Notes: generated by a model from the sequence alone, not told the origin. Numbered from the stretch's first letter, positions 27,743-37,401 are shown. The stretch is 61,335 bases of DNA from Fidelibacterota bacterium (GCA_020354025.1 CP070638.1:3342957-3404291); one strand, 5' to 3'. Made by a program: numbers and translations.

Positions 27743-28408
27743 TCAGCGATCTGAATCGATGAGGATTGCCCGGGCTGGAGCGCCGTCAGCCCCCTCGATC
27801 TTGAGCGGGAGCACTACCAGTAGGTAATCCCGCGCCTCCACACCGGACAGGTCAAGTCCCTCGACGATCAGGACTTCGGCTCCCAGCAGGCGGTGGTGCA
27901 CCGGCGCATTCTCGACGTGGTATCCCTCGACCGACAGGTAATCGATACCGACGGTGCTGATATTTTGCTCAACCAGGTACTCCGCAGCGCTTTCATCGAG
28001 ATGGACGAAGTCCCGGTTAAAAGGCTCCAGCGCTTCGAGTCTGCCGGAGTCGCTGGTCTTAAGCAGGACTGCCTGGATACCATCGAGTTTGCCTTCCAGG
28101 TCGCTGCGGCCGATGGCCGCTTCCACATGGGTAAGGTCCAGTACCCTGGCTCCGATGACGAGCTGGCTCAGAGGGATGGCTTCAACGGTGCGGTCCCCTT
28201 CGCCGAAATGCCAGGGGGCGTCTACGTGAGTGCCCATGTGCAGGCTCATGGTGGCGCGGGACAGGTTGCAGGAGCCGCCTTTTGCGATCTGCTGGGTCGA
28301 CTCCAGCTGCCAGTACTCTTCACCCGGCCAGCAGGCCAGGCCCTGACGTAGGGTGACGCTGATATCGATTATCCTGTCGGGTGAAAAAGTCTCCAGCGAT
28401 AGAATCAT
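27743..28408 (-). CDS. cyclase-family metal-dependent hydrolase (kynurenine formamidase-like)
   Basis: A 221-aa protein of the Cyclase/KynB family. HMGTHVDAPWHFG is the diagnostic metal-binding HxGTHxDxPxHF motif, and the family's later HHRLLG block is seen. Members hydrolyse N-formylkynurenine, isatin or other cyclic amides; no tryptophan-degradation gene is near, so the substrate is open. It starts divergently from the sugar pathway operon with 218 bp between. The gap to the metallophosphoesterase is 46 bp, so it may head that transcript's upstream... end; they are on the same strand and could be co-transcribed. Confidence 0.85.
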   Translation of the reverse strand: MILSLETFSPDRIIDISVTLRQGLACWPGEEYWQLESTQQIAKGGSCNLSRATMSLHMGTHVDAPWHFGEGDRTVEAIPLSQLVIGARVLDLTHVEAAIGRSDLEGKLDGIQAVLLKTSDSGRLEALEPFNRDFVHLDESAAEYLVEQNISTVGIDYLSVEGYHVENAPVHHRLLGAEVLIVEGLDLSGVEARDYLLVVLPLKIEGADGAPARAILIDSDR

Positions 28409-28626
28409 GGCAATGAACTCCTTTGATTTCGTTCAGGTCGGCGACTACTGGTGGCAAGACCCCAATGAGTATCCCCGACCAGGGGGGTAGTTTGCCCGCA
28501 GCGCCGACGGGTTTTTATGGCTGGAGTTTATCGCGGTCGCCTGGCGTTGAAAAGGGTTAACTTTACCGAGATTTATTGAAGCGGGTTTAATCCGGTACAG
28601 CTAGGCCCAGATGCAGGAGGACAGGC

Positions 28627-29355
28627 TTGATAGATCTCGATAACCTCACCTTCCCGATCGTTCAGATTTCGCTGGATCTCACCACCATTGAGGAGGCGCT
28701 GGAAACTGCCGCCATCGCTGTCGAAGCCGGTGTAGATTGGCTCGAGGCCGGAACGCCGCTCCTGCTGGGCGAGGGGCTGCATGCCGTAGCCCGGCTGCGT
28801 GAGGCCTTCCCCGGGCATCCCATCGTCGCCGACCTCAAGACCATGGACGGAGGTTATCTGGAAACCGAGATGATGGCCGGGGCCGGGGCCAATATCGTCG
28901 TGGTTATGGGCCAGGCCCACGAGGCCACCATCCGCCAGGTGGTGGCGGCCGGCCGGGAATACGGGTTGAAGGTCATGGGTGATGACCTGGCCGCTGAAGA
29001 TAAGGTGGCCTGCGCCCGGTGGATGGAAAGCCTCGGTGTGGACTTCATCATCCATCACGTGGGCTATGATGAGCGGCGAATGATAGCCGGCCTGAGTCCC
29101 ATGGACGAGCTGGAAGCCATCGTCCGGGCCGTTTCCATCCCGGTCCAGGCGGTGGGGGGACTTACCATCCGCCAGGCTATCGAATGCCCGGCCCATGGCG
29201 CACCGCTGGTGGTCCTGGGTGCGCCGCTGGTGATCGACGCTGACGAGTTCACAACATCAAGTAGCGATATCGGCGAGATCCTTCGTGAGATCACCCGGGA
29301 GATCCGCAAGGTCCCCTATCGGCGGCCGGGAGCACCGGAGGACATCGAGCGATGA
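28627..29355 (+). CDS. hexulose-6-phosphate synthase / 3-keto-L-gulonate-6-phosphate decarboxylase family protein
   Basis: A 242-aa TIM-barrel of the OMP decarboxylase superfamily. ISLDLTT carries the first active-site Asp, and VADLKTMDGGYLE is the HPS/KGPDC signature with the Asp-x-Lys-x-x-Asp triad. HPS condenses formaldehyde with ribulose-5-phosphate; KGPDC decarboxylates keto-gulonate-phosphate. The start is a TTG, supported by AGGAGG about six bases upstream. No PHI isomerase (HxlB) is present, so a carbohydrate-acid decarboxylase role fits the dehydrogenase neighbours better (inference). It overlaps the next gene by 4 bp (ATGA). Confidence 0.85.
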   Translation: MIDLDNLTFPIVQISLDLTTIEEALETAAIAVEAGVDWLEAGTPLLLGEGLHAVARLREAFPGHPIVADLKTMDGGYLETEMMAGAGANIVVVMGQAHEATIRQVVAAGREYGLKVMGDDLAAEDKVACARWMESLGVDFIIHHVGYDERRMIAGLSPMDELEAIVRAVSIPVQAVGGLTIRQAIECPAHGAPLVVLGAPLVIDADEFTTSSSDIGEILREITREIRKVPYRRPGAPEDIER

Positions 29356-30401
29356 CAAACATGCAGCAGGCAGTAGTCCACTATGCCCTTAAGCCCGATG
29401 CGGTGGAGCTACGCGAGATGCCCGTGCCGGAAATCGGGGATGAAGACGTCCTGCTGCACGTGGGGGCTGTTGCGGTCTGTGGATCCGACATCCACCAGGC
29501 GCACAATACCCATACCTGGCCGGTCCAGGTACCTGTGATCCTGGGTCACGAGTTCGCGGGGACGGTAGCCGCTATCGGCCGGGGAGTCAAGGCTTTCAAG
29601 GAAGGGGATCGAGTGGTCAGTGAGACCGCCGCCGAAATCTGTGGCGAGTGTATTTCCTGCCGTACGGGACGTTACAACCTCTGCCCTCAACGTAAGGGAT
29701 TCGGCTACGGCTTGCACGGCGCTATGACGTCCTATGTGAGGGTACCAGCGCGTTGTCTGCATCATATCCCCGATGGATTGCCCTTTCATTTCGCGGCCCT
29801 GACCGAGCCCTGTGCGGTGGCCTATCATGCCATATGTGTGAATTCGACAATCAGGCCGGGTGACCTGGTGGTAGTCATCGGCCCGGGGCCTATCGGCCTG
29901 CTCTGCGCGCGAATGGCGGCGCTCTCCGGGGCTTACCCGCTGATCGTCGCCGGGAAGGCGGATGATGCCGACCGGCTACGGACGGCTATCAGGCTGGGGG
30001 CAACGCACACCGTGAACGTGGATGAGGAGGACCTGGGAGCAGTCGTTGGCAGCTGCGATGTACTCGGGGCAGAGCTGGTCTGTGAGGCCACGGGTGAAAG
30101 CAGGCCGCTGGAAGTAGCCCTGCGAATTGTCCGGCCCGACGGGCAGGTTACCAAGGTCGGCTGGTCGCCGCCCGGTATTCCCATCGACACGAATCCATTG
30201 GTACAGAAGAATGTCCGCTTGCAGGGATCGTTTAGCCATACGTACCCCATGTGGGAGAAGGCGATACATCTGTTGGCCGAGGAGCTGCTGATGCCTAAAG
30301 AGTTCGTAGGCCTGAAGACCGACCTGGAGGATTGGAAGAACGCATTCGAATCAATGCACACTAGCAGGGTAATCAAATCGGTACTACTCCCGGAAGGTTA
30401 A
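29352..30401 (+). CDS. zinc-dependent medium-chain alcohol/polyol dehydrogenase
   Basis: A 349-aa MDR-family dehydrogenase like sorbitol or threonine dehydrogenase. VCGSDIHQ has the catalytic zinc Cys, GHEFAGTV the His-Glu pair, and CGECISCRTGRYNLC the four structural-zinc cysteines. GPGPIGLLCARMA is the NAD(P)-binding turn. It probably oxidises a sugar or sugar-acid hydroxyl to a ketone. It overlaps the HPS-like gene by 4 bp and is followed within 5 bp by a short-chain dehydrogenase, forming a clear operon. Confidence 0.9.
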   Translation: MTNMQQAVVHYALKPDAVELREMPVPEIGDEDVLLHVGAVAVCGSDIHQAHNTHTWPVQVPVILGHEFAGTVAAIGRGVKAFKEGDRVVSETAAEICGECISCRTGRYNLCPQRKGFGYGLHGAMTSYVRVPARCLHHIPDGLPFHFAALTEPCAVAYHAICVNSTIRPGDLVVVIGPGPIGLLCARMAALSGAYPLIVAGKADDADRLRTAIRLGATHTVNVDEEDLGAVVGSCDVLGAELVCEATGESRPLEVALRIVRPDGQVTKVGWSPPGIPIDTNPLVQKNVRLQGSFSHTYPMWEKAIHLLAEELLMPKEFVGLKTDLEDWKNAFESMHTSRVIKSVLLPEG

Positions 30402-30406
30402 AATAA

Positions 30407-31207
30407 ATGGAAAATACTAGGGAACGAATGGCATCATTGAAGGAAAAGATCGCACTGGTTACCGGCTCAACGTCGGGGATAGGCAAGGGTATCGCCTGCT
30501 ACTTTGCCAGCCTGGGAGCCAGAGTTGTCATATCGGGTAGGGACGCGGTCCGCGGTGCCTCAGTTGTCGAAAAAATTCAGCAGGCTGGCGGTGAAGCGGA
30601 TTTCATGGTGGCGGAACTCTCGGAGGTGGACCAATGCCAGCGTCTTATTGGATTCGCCGCCGAGCGCTTTGGTGGTCTGGACGTCCTGGTAAATAACGCG
30701 GGCAACACTTCACGCGGTCATATTGAGTCAACGCCCCCTGAGCTCTGGGATCTGATTATGGCGGTGAACCTCCGGGCACCGTTCATCTGCATCCAGGAAG
30801 CTATTCCCCTGTTCAAAGCCCGCGGCGGGGGGTCGGTGGTTAATATCGGCTCAGTCAATGCTTATATCGGTGAGCCGAAGCTGGCGGCCTATTCGGTCTC
30901 CAAAGGGGGGCTGATGACCCTCACCAAGAATGCCGCTTCCGCCTTGAGAAGAGACCGGATTCGCGTCAACCAGATCAATGTTGGGTGGACCTTGACCGAG
31001 GGAGAGGAACGGGTGAAGCGCGAGGAGGAAGGCCTGGGACCTGAGTGGGTGCAAGAGGCCATTGCCACCCGCCCCTTTGGGCGACTCCTCTCACCCCAGG
31101 ACATAGCCTACGCCGCCGCGTACTTTGCGTCCGACGAAAGTGAATGCGTAACCGGGACAGTCATGGACCTTGAGCAAAATCCCGTAGGTGCGAGGCGGAA
31201 TTGGTGA
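30407..31207 (+). CDS. short-chain dehydrogenase/reductase
   Basis: A 266-aa classical SDR. VTGSTSGIGKGIA is the cofactor-binding TGxxxGxG, VNNAGN the stabilising NNAG, NIGSVNAY the catalytic Ser region and YSVSK the YxxxK pair. An Arg after the second strand (SGRD) suggests NADP(H) or NAD(H) use that cannot be fixed from sequence. A second ATG at 30428 lies directly before the conserved start of the fold and may be the real start. Third gene of the sugar operon. Confidence 0.9.
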   Translation: MENTRERMASLKEKIALVTGSTSGIGKGIACYFASLGARVVISGRDAVRGASVVEKIQQAGGEADFMVAELSEVDQCQRLIGFAAERFGGLDVLVNNAGNTSRGHIESTPPELWDLIMAVNLRAPFICIQEAIPLFKARGGGSVVNIGSVNAYIGEPKLAAYSVSKGGLMTLTKNAASALRRDRIRVNQINVGWTLTEGEERVKREEEGLGPEWVQEAIATRPFGRLLSPQDIAYAAAYFASDESECVTGTVMDLEQNPVGARRNW

Positions 31208-31282
31208 CCTGGACCTTTAAACAGGGCCAACATGAGTAACAGGAAGGTATCCTATCCATCCTGTTATCCCGTCTAAAACTAA

Positions 31283-32176
31283 ATGACTCGCCCCCAGCCT
31301 AAAATCAGCGTCTTTCCGAAGTGCTTTTTCGATCAGCTCTGCTCGGGTGAGCTGGATGTGATCGAATGGATTCATACAGCATCGCAGCTGGGAGCCGAGG
31401 GGATCGAGCATTATGACGGTTTCTTCAGGAGCCTCCGCCGCGAGGACGTGGAACCAGTCCGGCGGGCCATGCGCAAGACCGGGCAGGAGACCTCCATGCT
31501 CTGCTTCTCGCCCGACTTTACGCATCCCGACCCGGAAGAACGCGAGCGGCAGGGGGAACGGCAGAAGGCCGCCATCGATGCTTGCGTCACCCTCGGAACG
31601 CGCTATTGCCGGACATTGAGTGGCCAGAACTTTCCCGGCATGACCCGCCGGGAAGGAGTCGAGCGGACAGTGGGTGGTATCCTTACAGCCCTAGAATATG
31701 CCCAGGAAAGGGGCGTAATCCTCTGCATGGAGAACCACTACAAAGACGGCAACTGGACCTACCCCGAATTCGCCCAACCCGAAGAGATCTATCTCGAGAT
31801 CATCGACCGGATCGATTCACCCTGCTTCGGCGTGCAGTACGATCCTTCCAACGCTGTTGTGGGAGGCTACGATCCTGTCGCATTCCTGGAGAAGGTCAAG
31901 CACCGGGTTGTGACCATGCACGCTTCCGACCGCTACCTGGCCCTGGGCGCGACGCTGGATGACCTGAGGCAGGCCGACGGTACTATCGGCTATTCCGACC
32001 AGCTCCTGCACGGCGTTACCGGCCAGGGACTCAACGACTACGACGCGATCTTCAGCATTCTCTCCGAGGTCGGTTTCAGCGGATGGATTTCCGTTGAGGA
32101 TGGGGTAAACGGCTTGGATGAGATCCGGGATTCGGTTGCCTTCCTCAAGGAGATGCGTGCCCGGTACTACCGGTGA
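31283..32176 (+). CDS. sugar phosphate isomerase/epimerase (xylose isomerase-like TIM barrel)
   Basis: A 297-aa AP-endonuclease-2 superfamily protein. Likely metal ligands are the Glu in LCMENHYKDG, the Asp in VQYDPSNAV, the His in TMHASDRYL and the Glu in ISVEDGV. The family includes L-ribulose-5-phosphate 3-epimerases, tagatose epimerases and inosose dehydratases. It lies 75 bp after the SDR, probably in the same operon, so together with the two dehydrogenases and the HPS-like enzyme it would process one sugar or sugar acid. The 127-bp gap downstream shows no gene. Confidence 0.87.
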   Translation: MTRPQPKISVFPKCFFDQLCSGELDVIEWIHTASQLGAEGIEHYDGFFRSLRREDVEPVRRAMRKTGQETSMLCFSPDFTHPDPEERERQGERQKAAIDACVTLGTRYCRTLSGQNFPGMTRREGVERTVGGILTALEYAQERGVILCMENHYKDGNWTYPEFAQPEEIYLEIIDRIDSPCFGVQYDPSNAVVGGYDPVAFLEKVKHRVVTMHASDRYLALGATLDDLRQADGTIGYSDQLLHGVTGQGLNDYDAIFSILSEVGFSGWISVEDGVNGLDEIRDSVAFLKEMRARYYR

Positions 32177-32303
32177 GTTGGGCGTCTAGCGCTGGTTCAA
32201 TAGCCGGAAGTTGAGATAGTGCACTACTGAATGCAGTCTCTAGTTATTCAACCGGAAGGCCACTTAAGAGATTCAAAGGATTTTTGCAGTTAAAAAGAGT
32301 CCA

Positions 32304-33191
32304 TCAATGCATCCGGTTGAATGCTTTCATTACTTCCATCAGATCTCTATTTTCGTAAGTAAGTTCCCAGTCCCCCGTTCTCTTTGCACCAGGATAAAAT
32401 GACTTCTCGTGAACCAGTTCTTCGTTCTTGAGTTTGAGCACTAATTTATATGGAGGTTTCAGTTTATACGGCTTGTATTTCCTCAGGTTCAGAAGAGCTT
32501 TTTTCACCCCCTCCGCGATTTTCTCACGCGCAACTTCCGGGTGCAGGTTTAGAGCAGCGTTACCGATGCCCTCTTTTACCGCGACGGTTTCGATTTCACC
32601 GATCAATTTCTTTGCCTGTTGGCAGACAGCCAGTTCACCGGCGATAAACACGACCGGCACATTATAGTAGCCGGCTATCAGGGCGTTGATCCCCGCTTCG
32701 GGCAAAGAGATTCCATTTATTGAAACGTCAGTTATGTTGGTGCTGCTCATTGTATGTTCAAGAATAGCATTAGGTGTTCCCGCTTTCGCATGGTAACCGA
32801 TAAAGATCACGGCGTCGAAGGTTTTATCGATCCCTTCCATCATGCTCTTGAATCCACCCGACCAGTCCCGAAGCAGCTTTGCGTTTCTGTTCAGCATTTC
32901 CGGCAATAGGTTCCTGGCGGTACTATGCGAATCTCTGACCAATATTTCGGTTGCTCCGGCTGCTAGAGCTCCCTCTATCGCCGCATTTGCCTCCTTCGTC
33001 ATTATCTCTCGAAAATATTCGTAATCTTTTCCATCCCTGTTAACATCCTCCCAGTTCACTACTCCGGTTATGCCCTCCATATCGACTGAGATAAATACTT
33101 TCAGATCAGTCTTGCCCTGCGAGAAAGCAGGAGAGGTGCATACGAACAGAAAACAAATTGATGCAAACAAGTTTTTCACGATAGTCTCCAT
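32304..33191 (-). CDS. M55-family D-aminopeptidase, exported
   Basis: A 295-aa DppA-type zinc peptidase that removes N-terminal D-amino acids from short peptides. VFISVDMEGITGVV holds the first zinc ligands (Asp, Glu), RDSHSTARN a metal-binding His, and GYHAKAGT the catalytic-site His. Unlike Bacillus DppA it has a signal peptide (VKNLFASICFLFVCTSPAFS), so it acts outside the cytoplasm. D-amino peptides from peptidoglycan are plausible substrates in view of the other wall peptidases in the window. Transcribed alone. Confidence 0.9.
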   Translation of the reverse strand: METIVKNLFASICFLFVCTSPAFSQGKTDLKVFISVDMEGITGVVNWEDVNRDGKDYEYFREIMTKEANAAIEGALAAGATEILVRDSHSTARNLLPEMLNRNAKLLRDWSGGFKSMMEGIDKTFDAVIFIGYHAKAGTPNAILEHTMSSTNITDVSINGISLPEAGINALIAGYYNVPVVFIAGELAVCQQAKKLIGEIETVAVKEGIGNAALNLHPEVAREKIAEGVKKALLNLRKYKPYKLKPPYKLVLKLKNEELVHEKSFYPGAKRTGDWELTYENRDLMEVMKAFNRMH

Positions 33192-33315
33192 TTAGGAATA
33201 TGATGGTTAATTACACGGTGTTGATCTATAATATATTTTTAAAGTATAACATAATTCATTCAATTTTATAAACATTTACGGTAATAAGGAATTCGTGATT
33301 GATATCCGGGCTGCC

Positions 33316-34164
33316 TCACGTGAGCACGTCCTTGCGCTTAAACAATAGGAAAGCCAAGGCTACGAAGGCCGTTGAGTGCACTCCCAAGTTGATAGTGCTG
33401 TCTAGCACCAAGTCCCAGGGGATAGGATCGCGGAAGGCGTACTGCCACAGGACGAAGTGGGTGGTGAGCAAGTGCTTTTGGAACCAGGCGAAGGCGTCGA
33501 GCTGGATGATTGTAAGCAGCCCGCTGACGATAATAATAGCCATGGCGCCTACGATGGGGCCGATTGCGTTGGTCACCATCACCGAGAACAGGAAGGTGAG
33601 AGCGGCAACGGTGAACATAGTGTAAAAGGCGAAGAGATAGGCCAGGGCGAAGCGCGTCAAGGCCAGGTCCCAGGGCAGAACGAGGATACCCTGTTCATCA
33701 ACGAGGAATACGTCGCCTGTTCCCAGCCACCAGTTGCCCAGGCCCAGGCTTAGAATCCCCAGCCAGGCCACCAGGGCGGCGGAATAGGTAGCGGCGGCCA
33801 GCAGCTTGGACGTGAGCACCCGGGTTCGGCTTACGGGTCGGGTCAGGTAGATGCGAAAAGTGCCTGCCGTCCCCTCGCCGGCCACCACGTCACCGGCCAC
33901 CAGAGTAATGAGAAACGGGATGTGAATGAACAGGGTGTTCATAAGCAGGTAGCTGGCCCACATGCCGTTGGCTAGGTTGCCGGTGGTGATAAACTCATCC
34001 CCCAGGCGGCGGAGCAAGTCTCGTTGAATAGATGAACCGCCAATGCTGAAACCCCACATCGCCAGGATCACACCCACTCCAATGGCTCCGAAGCCGATAT
34101 AGGTACGCCATTTACTGAAAACCTTGATTATTTCGTTGACGAAGAGCCGCCACATGACCGTCAT
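33316..34164 (-). CDS. ABC-2 type transporter permease
   Basis: A 282-aa membrane protein with about six hydrophobic helices and the NosY/GldF-like cytoplasmic motif GEGTAGTFRIYLTRPVSR. It forms the channel of an ABC exporter with the ATPase upstream, whose stop it overlaps by 4 bp (ATGA). The cargo is unknown; this subfamily appears in drug, antibiotic, gliding and copper-site assembly systems. The 124 bp beyond its stop toward the M55 gene are A+T-rich and hold no gene. Confidence 0.88.
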   Translation of the reverse strand: MTVMWRLFVNEIIKVFSKWRTYIGFGAIGVGVILAMWGFSIGGSSIQRDLLRRLGDEFITTGNLANGMWASYLLMNTLFIHIPFLITLVAGDVVAGEGTAGTFRIYLTRPVSRTRVLTSKLLAAATYSAALVAWLGILSLGLGNWWLGTGDVFLVDEQGILVLPWDLALTRFALAYLFAFYTMFTVAALTFLFSVMVTNAIGPIVGAMAIIIVSGLLTIIQLDAFAWFQKHLLTTHFVLWQYAFRDPIPWDLVLDSTINLGVHSTAFVALAFLLFKRKDVLT

Positions 34165-35093
34165 GGCAGTTCCCCTCCGGTGTCGGGAGATCCAAACAGT
34201 GATAGGAAATAGTCCTCCAGTCTGGATACGGGGGTGAGGGAGTATATCTCCACATCCTGTTCGATCAGTGCCTGAGCCACCTCGGGGCGGTGCTGGTGAT
34301 CAACCCGGAATTGCAGCCGTCCGTTCTTTTCCTCCACTTGGGAAACGAAAGGAAGTCTTTCGAGGGCAGTCCTGGCGGAACCTATAGGATTGGCCTGCAG
34401 CTCGGTGAGGGTGGCTGTCTCCGCCGAAAGGAACTGCTGAACAGGACCCGATACCAGCAGCTTGCCTTCGCTTAGGACTGCCATGCTGGTGCAGATCTGC
34501 TCCACCTCGTTGAGCAGGTGGGATGAGAGGAAGATTGTCATCCCTTCCTCATTAGCGAACCGGCGGATCATCAGGCGTACCTCGTGCATTCCCTGGGGAT
34601 CGAGGCCGGTGGTGGGCTCGTCCAGGATCAGTAGATGAGGCCGGTGTAAGATTGCTTGGGCGATGCCTAAACGCTGGCACATACCGTGAGAATAGGTCTT
34701 AACCCGGTCGTGTGCTCGCTCCTCAAGACCTGCCAGGCGGAGCACCTCCAGGCAGCGGGCCTCATCCACCCCTTTATGCAGTCGTGCCAGCAGCTTGAGG
34801 TTGGCCAGGGCTGAGAGGTTGAGATAAAAGTCAGCCTCATCTGCCAAAGCCCCCACCTGGTGCAGGTAGCGAGGATACTCCTTTCGAATGGACTGGCCGA
34901 AGAGGTGGGCGTTGCCTTCAGAAGGACGAATGAGGGAGAGGAGCAGGCGGATGGTGGTTGTTTTTCCGGAGCCGTTTGGACCGAGGAAACCGAAAATCTC
35001 CCCCTCCGGGACTTCCAGATCGAGTCGATTCACCGCCATGCGCTTGCCAAAGCGTTTGGATAGGTTACTGGTGGCAATAGCAGGCGCCGACAT
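34161..35093 (-). CDS. ABC transporter ATP-binding protein
   Basis: A 310-aa ATPase. Walker A is GPNGSGKTTT, the signature is YSHGMCQRLGIAQA (a CcmA/NosF-like variant of LSGGQ), Walker B is LLILDEPTTGLDPQG and the switch His is in LSSHLLNEVEQ. About 90 residues follow the ATPase core, usual for ABC-2 exporters. It is coupled by a 4-bp overlap to the permease gene. Confidence 0.92.
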   Translation of the reverse strand: MSAPAIATSNLSKRFGKRMAVNRLDLEVPEGEIFGFLGPNGSGKTTTIRLLLSLIRPSEGNAHLFGQSIRKEYPRYLHQVGALADEADFYLNLSALANLKLLARLHKGVDEARCLEVLRLAGLEERAHDRVKTYSHGMCQRLGIAQAILHRPHLLILDEPTTGLDPQGMHEVRLMIRRFANEEGMTIFLSSHLLNEVEQICTSMAVLSEGKLLVSGPVQQFLSAETATLTELQANPIGSARTALERLPFVSQVEEKNGRLQFRVDHQHRPEVAQALIEQDVEIYSLTPVSRLEDYFLSLFGSPDTGGELP

Positions 35094-35154
35094 ATTGGTG
35101 ATTATCAGTGACTAGTTGAGCAGGAGCTGATGTGCTTCAGGCCTGATGGATATA

Positions 35155-37071
35155 TTAATAGTAATACCAGATAGTTTTATAATCATCAATATTCTCCCCA
35201 CGCTTTTCCATTTCCTTCAAGTAATCAAAAATAGGAACATCGTAGTGATTATAAGGAGGAATCGGTGAGATGTATTTCTCCCAGGGATGAAATTCATAAA
35301 CCCGGCGGCCGTCGGGCATGATCATCACCACCCGGTGATCCTCCCAGGCACGCAGATGATTCTTTCCTAGCCGGGGAACATTAAACACTGCTTCATCAGT
35401 CCGGGATAGGCCGGGGAGTAGCCGCGCTTCCTCTTTCTGTTCCTGAATGATGCGGGCGATGGGGACCCGGTAGTTCTTGGTCTCCTTTTTTCCTTTCGCG
35501 TTAAAGTTGTAGTAAGGATCCACACCAATAAGTTGCAGTATTTCGCGGAGCGCCGCCGATTCAAAGCGTCGGCTGTTTTCAACGGTGAAAACCTCCTGAT
35601 TGTAGAATCCGATACCGAGCTTCCTGGCTTTCTGGATAGCATTCATGGCCTCAGGAGTTACTTCGTATGGATGTTCAAAGTGGGTTACGATGCAGATTTC
35701 CTGCTTGCCTGGGAAATGGTATTTGTCAAGGATTTCCATAAGCTCGTCGGTAAATCTGAAAGGCAAAACAACCGGAGTCCTGGTACCGATACGAATCCTT
35801 TTGATATGATCAATCTCCGATAATTTCTGCAATAGCCGGTCAATTAGGGTATCGCTCATTATTGCCGGATCACCACCGGTAACCAGGCAATCGCTTACTC
35901 CGGTATGCTCCTGGAACCATTCGATCGCAATATCAATCTGTTCGTCAGAAGCGAGAGCATGGGGCGATAGTACCTCTTCTATCTCCCAATTCCGCTGGCA
36001 GTAAACGCAGATCTGAGCACACGTATCGTAGGGCTTTAGTATGGCAATTTTGGGATACCTGCGGGTAACCAGGTCAACAGGCGATGTGTCGTATTCCCCC
36101 ATGAAGTCCATGACCGAGCGATCTTCGCGGTGCTTTTTCATTGCTTGTATATAGTGCATGGGTGGGATAACCTGCGCGCGAATGGCGTGATCATCTTTCC
36201 GTGAAGGATCGTAGTCCATCAGCGATAGGTAGTAGGGTGTTATGCCAAAAGGAATCCGGTTCTGGAGGGCAGCCTGAACCGCTTCTTTCTCTTCCGCAGT
36301 AAGTTCAATCAGCTGTGAAAGCACGCTCTCATCGCGAATTACGTTTTGTATATGCCACTTATAGTTTCGCCACTGCTCTTCATCGGCGTTGAAATAGTCC
36401 AGAATGCGGGTCTTATTATTCTCACGTTTTTTTCTTATCTCTTCATCTAAGCCGGTAGGATATTGATTTATTGTTTCATCTACTTTCTTTGCCAGTTTAT
36501 CAAGCGTTGCGGAACGTTCTGCCGCGGCTTTTCTTCCTCCTTTTTCGAGAAATTCAGGGATCTTTTTTATTGACTCTCCATCGGAAGAATATATTCCGGA
36601 ATTGCCAATTATCCCGCGGAACAGGTGAACGAATTCAAGGATAAATCCTCTGGAAATATCGTAGTTGATCTTATCCATTTCATCCCTTGCCAATCTCCAG
36701 AGGATATCAATAGCGGAACGTTGGGTTCGTTTCTCGTTAATCGGCCCGATAATACTTCTGAAAACGCGTACACACTCGCGAATATTGGCTTTTTCCAGCG
36801 GATGCAGGTCGCTATCCGAGGAAAAGACTTCTTTTTCGCATATATTTAAATATTCATAGAGTTTTTCGCGGGCATCTTCAAGATCTGTACTTTCTTTCAA
36901 TATTTCCAGTATTTCAGGATTTGAGTTCCATAAAAAGGTGATATCATGATCGGTTATTGTGACGATTTTATCGGCCAGTAAGGGGAACCTGTCCTGGAAC
37001 ACCGCATCAATAAACTTGAATACTTCTGTACCTGATAATTTTAGTGCGTCTTTAAGATTCTTATGACTCAT
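35155..37071 (-). CDS. KamA-family radical SAM protein with long N-terminal extension
   Basis: A 638-aa relative of lysine 2,3-aminomutase. The Fe-S cluster cysteines are Cys351, Cys355 and Cys358 (CAQICVYC), followed by VTGGDPAIMSD (the GGD/E SAM block) and RIRIGTRTPVVLP. The PLP lysine is probably the Lys in PRLGKNHLR near the C-terminus. About 280 mostly helical residues precede the catalytic part, far more than in KamA (about 410-470 aa). The substrate is unknown; lysine, glutamate or another amino acid would be possible. No lysine-fermentation genes lie nearby. Single gene. Confidence 0.87.
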   Translation of the reverse strand: MSHKNLKDALKLSGTEVFKFIDAVFQDRFPLLADKIVTITDHDITFLWNSNPEILEILKESTDLEDAREKLYEYLNICEKEVFSSDSDLHPLEKANIRECVRVFRSIIGPINEKRTQRSAIDILWRLARDEMDKINYDISRGFILEFVHLFRGIIGNSGIYSSDGESIKKIPEFLEKGGRKAAAERSATLDKLAKKVDETINQYPTGLDEEIRKKRENNKTRILDYFNADEEQWRNYKWHIQNVIRDESVLSQLIELTAEEKEAVQAALQNRIPFGITPYYLSLMDYDPSRKDDHAIRAQVIPPMHYIQAMKKHREDRSVMDFMGEYDTSPVDLVTRRYPKIAILKPYDTCAQICVYCQRNWEIEEVLSPHALASDEQIDIAIEWFQEHTGVSDCLVTGGDPAIMSDTLIDRLLQKLSEIDHIKRIRIGTRTPVVLPFRFTDELMEILDKYHFPGKQEICIVTHFEHPYEVTPEAMNAIQKARKLGIGFYNQEVFTVENSRRFESAALREILQLIGVDPYYNFNAKGKKETKNYRVPIARIIQEQKEEARLLPGLSRTDEAVFNVPRLGKNHLRAWEDHRVVMIMPDGRRVYEFHPWEKYISPIPPYNHYDVPIFDYLKEMEKRGENIDDYKTIWYYY

Positions 37072-37401
37072 TATTCCTCTTGATCTATTTTACTTTCATA
37101 TCATTATCCACTTCACATACGGCGATTACAATTGAATGAGGAGATCTCGTAATAAAATGGAACCGGGATTGTAAGGCCCCTGATAGATGCCAATCGTCCG
37201 CAATGTCTGTCTATGTGTCTGAATATACAAAAATGATCCATGTCAAAAGTGATTTAAAATACGTCAAATGTGTCCCGGTGCCGGTGCGAGCCTTAGGAAA
37301 GGCGTTATCTCGTAGTGAGTAACTATGCCTGATTCCGATATTGGGCTATAGGAACATCTCCTATGTGATTTATATTACAGTAGTTACAAACCATATTAAA
37401 A

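Noticed and set aside
28573-29196. 207-codon minus-strand frame opposite the HPS-like gene
   Set aside because: Antisense shadow; the plus-strand frame has a clear signature and ribosome binding site.
28627-29355. Ribulose monophosphate formaldehyde-fixing pathway
   Set aside because: No 6-phospho-3-hexuloisomerase gene is present and the neighbours are dehydrogenases and an epimerase.
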